The notes beneath the pieces were generated by a model. The model did not search any database. It saw only the letters and a list, made by a program, of their open reading frames with translations, and had not been told where the DNA came from. Of a DNA stretch of 64,000 nt, positions 61,811-64,000 are shown in pieces (the stretch's first letter is position 1; every line of letters starts with the position of its first letter). A program made the translations under genes and the position numbers. Source of the DNA: Allopusillimonas lactea (lineage in GTDB: Bacteria; Pseudomonadota; Gammaproteobacteria; Burkholderiales; Burkholderiaceae_B); assembly GCF_021653995.1 (NCBI RefSeq), contig NZ_JAJJOZ010000009.1:143784-207783 (forward strand), read 5' to 3'.

Positions 61811-62192
61811 GGGCTGGTTAACCCCGATGCCTGCGCTCGCCTTTCTCGCGTCAGGCATCGCCGAGATAGGTGTTCCAAGCGCCCGTTTCGGCGCTGGCTG
61901 GCACTACTATGCGAAAGAAGGTCCGAATCAAAGGGATGCTGTTTGACGTCGCCAGGCCACGCTGACCCATTCAAACAGAACGGGCTCCGGCAGCATTGCC
62001 GGAGCCCGTTTTCCTTACCCGCCTCACTGCGGCATTTTTTCGCTAACTATGGGAACCGATTTTCGTTCCAATATTCGTCAAGGACTATGTGCAAGGTTGG
62101 CATGCATGCACCGTATCGCCGGCGGAATGTCGCGAGGGTGCGAGCCGGTCTCAGCGGCCCACGTCAGTGCATTTTCGGTCCTCCAGCGCGCG
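61811..62192. other. 382-bp gap between tehB and the M20 gene
   Basis: Holds the terminator at 61980. A 39-codon minus-strand frame (61851-61970) ending in GAWNTYLGDA was seen but has no support as a gene. The stretch 62040-62190 shows nothing recognisable. Confidence 0.4.
61980..62016 (+). terminator. Rho-independent terminator downstream of tehB
   Basis: A 13-bp perfect stem (ACGGGCTCCGGCA / TGCCGGAGCCCGT) with a GCAT loop, followed by TTTTCCTT on the plus strand. Confidence 0.85.
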
Positions 62193-63437
62193 CTATTCCG
62201 TATCGCCGAGATAGCGTTCGACCAGATAGGCCCAGTAGGCGCCGCCATCCACCAGATTACAGTCGTTGAAGTCGTAGTTGGGGTTGTGCACCGCGCAGGC
62301 GCCGTGCTGGTCTCCGGCGCCATTGCCAATGAACAGATAGCAGCCCGGGACTTCTTCCAGCATGTAGGCGAAGTCTTCGCTGCCCAGACGGGCCGGGGTC
62401 TGTTCCACCACGTTTTCCGCGCCGTTGAATTCGATGGCGGCGCGGCGGGCGAAGCCGGTTTCGTCAGGGGTGTTCACCGACACCGGATAGCCTCGCTCGT
62501 AGGCGATGTCAGCCTGCACGCCGAAGCTTTCGGCCTGCGCATTCACTAGCGCCTTGATGCGCCGTTCCAGCAGCGCCCGGACGTCGGCGTCGAGCGCGCG
62601 TACCGACAGCTGCAGAACGGCTGACTGGGGGATGACGTTGCTGATGTGCCCGGCGTTGACCGCTCCGATGGTGATCACCGCCAAGTGACTGGGGTTCACT
62701 TCGCGCGAAACAATGGTCTGCAGCGCCATAATGATGCTGGCGGTCGCGACGATGGGGTCTTTGGCCATATGCGGATGGGCCCCATGCCCGCCCACGCCGG
62801 TAATGGTAATGGTCACGTAGTCGGATGACGACATCGAGGCCCCATCGCGGGGCAGCAGCTTGCCTTGCGGAAACCCCGGCGCGTTGTGCATGCCGAAAAT
62901 GGCATCGCACGGGTGCTGCTCAAACAGGCCATCATCCATCATTTTCTTTGCGCCGCCCAGGCTCTCTTCGGCCGGCTGGAAAATCAGGTTCAGCGTGCCC
63001 GAGAATTCCCCCTTTTCCGCCAGGTATTTTGCAGCGGCCAGCAGCATGGTGGTATGGCCATCGTGGCCGCATGCATGCATCACGTTGTCATGCTTGCTGG
63101 CGTAGGGCAACTGCGTGGTTTCGCGGATAGGCAAAGCGTCCATGTCGGCCCTTATGCCGATACGCCGGCTGCCCGTGCCCTTTTTCAGCACACCGACCAG
63201 GCCGGTTATGCCGTACCCGCGATGCACGTCGTAGCCCCATTCGCCCAGCAGCCGGGCAACGATGTCGCTGGTGCGCCGCTCTTCATACCCGAGCTCCGGG
63301 TGCTGGTGGATGTTCCGGCGAATCGCCGCGAACTCGTCGAAATGGGCCTGACCTGGGTGGCGATCTGTCTCTGGTGGTTGATGTGCAGGTTGTGGAACTT
63401 GCGTCGAGGGAACGGCGTAGATGCGGGATCTCGTCAT
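62193..63437 (-). CDS. M20-family amidohydrolase (hippurate hydrolase/aminoacylase-like)
   Basis: A 414-residue enzyme. Metal-binding motifs: RADMDALPI, NVMHACGHDGHTTMLL, IFQPAEESLGGAKKM and GMHNAPGFPQGKL; dimerisation domain GVGGHGAHPHMAKDPI; end LGSEDFAYMLEEVPG. It hydrolyses N-acyl amino acids such as hippurate. The N-terminal 30 residues are Pro/Gln-rich and unlike relatives, and the start lies 3 bp after the hipA-fragment stop, so the original 5' end may have been replaced. Confidence 0.9.
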   Translation of the reverse strand: MTRSRIYAVPSTQVPQPAHQPPETDRHPGQAHFDEFAAIRRNIHQHPELGYEERRTSDIVARLLGEWGYDVHRGYGITGLVGVLKKGTGSRRIGIRADMDALPIRETTQLPYASKHDNVMHACGHDGHTTMLLAAAKYLAEKGEFSGTLNLIFQPAEESLGGAKKMMDDGLFEQHPCDAIFGMHNAPGFPQGKLLPRDGASMSSSDYVTITITGVGGHGAHPHMAKDPIVATASIIMALQTIVSREVNPSHLAVITIGAVNAGHISNVIPQSAVLQLSVRALDADVRALLERRIKALVNAQAESFGVQADIAYERGYPVSVNTPDETGFARRAAIEFNGAENVVEQTPARLGSEDFAYMLEEVPGCYLFIGNGAGDQHGACAVHNPNYDFNDCNLVDGGAYWAYLVERYLGDTE

Positions 63438-63440
63438 GCA

Positions 63441-63923
63441 TTATCGCTGCAGCGCAAGGTGAGCCAGATTGCCCCTGATGCCGTCAAAGATTGTGTCCAT
63501 TACATGAGCGGGAAATCCTTCCGGAATTTTCTTTTGCACAAGTGTTATTGCGCCTTCCACGATACCTGGTAGCTCTTCCAGGATGGTCGTTGTTGGCTCT
63601 ACGCCGATATACCGCTCACCCACGGAAACCCAATGCCTTCGGTAAATTTCGCGCATACGGTAATGAACATTTTTCCTGCGCAAAGCCATGGCCATTTTTA
63701 CATTTCGCAGGTGCACTTGTTTGGCGCCGCTCCCTACCCAGGGCCAGGCGGACAGTACATCGTAGAGCGGGGCGAGCTTGAATGTGCCACCCGGAGCAAT
63801 TGCTAAGCTGAAATTCTTGGCGTGACCGTCGGTAGCCGCTAGAAGCCAAAAATACAGCAGCGCCCTGAAGAAGGTTTGTCGGTCATCTCTCGCGGTGGCA
63901 GAGCCGCGAAGAAGGTGCATGAT
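63441..63923 (-). pseudogene. HipA C-terminal fragment, cut by an IS element
   Basis: About 160 codons on the minus strand: TFFRALLYFWLLAATDGHAKNFS, FKLAPLYDVLSAWPWVGSGAKQ, KMAMALRRKNVHYRMREIYRRHW. It corresponds to residues from about 295 to the end of the complete HipA but is clearly a different paralogue. The N-terminal kinase lobe and ATP loop are missing, replaced by an IS3-like end at about 63924. Inactive. Confidence 0.85.
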
Positions 63924-64000
63924 TGAATCGAACCGGGTTTTGAGGAGGCTTCAATTCTTGAGAGAATGGAGTCATGAGCAAGAACAACAAGTTTTCCCCT
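63924..64000 (+). mobile_element. Left end of an IS3-family insertion sequence (cut by window edge)
   Basis: From 63924 the sequence TGAATCGAACCGGGTTTT and the following GAGGAGGCT resemble IS3-family terminal inverted repeats (TG start, CCGGGTTT core). The junction falls exactly where HipA similarity ends. An ATG-initiated orfA begins 50 bp inside. Confidence 0.7.
63974..64000 (+). CDS. IS3-family transposase OrfA, first nine codons
   Basis: ATG at 63974 opens MSKNNKFSP at the window edge. This matches the start of IS3-family OrfA proteins of the kind beginning with S-K-x-x-K-F-S-P-E-V. Only the N-terminus is visible; identification rests on this and on the IS-like end upstream. Confidence 0.6.

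Noticed and set aside
61851..61970. 39-codon minus-strand frame ending in GAWNTYLGDA
   Set aside because: Slight resemblance of its end to the M20 C-terminus (YLGD) and a short DNA match near 62201, but too short and unsupported to call a gene or pseudogene.

Overview
The window looks like a GC-rich betaproteobacterial chromosome, most likely Burkholderiales, family Alcaligenaceae (Bordetella/Achromobacter/Pusillimonas-like). The basis is a Bug-type periplasmic binding protein, many paralogous ABC uptake systems paired with GntR/FCD regulators, a DUF3348-DUF802-OmpA-DUF2894 operon of the kind I recall from Burkholderiales, and dense gene packing. The placement is inferred from gene content and style, not from a marker gene. 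No rRNA, tRNA or CRISPR array was seen.

Layout. 1-6.8 kb: an acyl-CoA degradation operon (Bug binding protein cut by the window edge, DUF35 zinc-ribbon protein, thiolase-like protein without the usual cysteine, two acyl-CoA dehydrogenases, fused hydratase/3-hydroxyacyl-CoA dehydrogenase). 7-16 kb: a BMP-type lipoprotein, a GntR regulator divergent from an SsuABC/TauABC-like transporter, an IlvD/Edd sugar-acid dehydratase, an RraA-like aldolase and an NCS2 nucleobase permease. 16-24 kb: MFS transporter, argD, EamA exporter, MOSC protein, a cystine-type ABC transporter lacking its ATPase, and dinB behind a LexA box. 24-33.7 kb: a complete nitrate assimilation operon (NrtABD transporter, NirB, NirD, NasA, sirohaem methyltransferase) behind a strong sigma-54 promoter. 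33.8-37.9 kb: MFS transporter, SYLF lipoprotein, beta-propeller protein and a TPR-like/winged-helix regulator.

37.9-42.3 kb is the most interesting part. It is a tightly coupled four-gene operon whose DUF802 and OmpA proteins look like a MotA/ZorA- and MotB/ZorB-type ion-driven stator with a very long repetitive cytoplasmic tail, flanked by two proteins of unknown function. 42.5-48.7 kb: tag, arylamine N-acetyltransferase, two tandem Hsp20 proteins, selD-mnmH, and a DMT permease with a histidine-rich tail. 48.8-57.3 kb: a FadR-type regulator divergent from a Liv-type ABC operon that ends in an N-carbamoyl-amino-acid hydrolase and an MlrC-like M81 peptidase; a perfect 28-bp palindrome lies in the shared promoter region.

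57.3-64 kb is accessory in character: an AraC remnant, a complete hipBA module, a MarR/EamA pair with two identical-core operators, a truncated Rossmann-fold gene, tehB, an M20 amidohydrolase, a hipA 3' fragment and the start of an IS3-family element. A third hipA scrap lies at 48.7 kb. Functionally the window is dominated by regulated uptake-plus-catabolism modules, with nitrogen acquisition (nitrate, carbamoyl amino acids, nucleobases) as a recurring theme.
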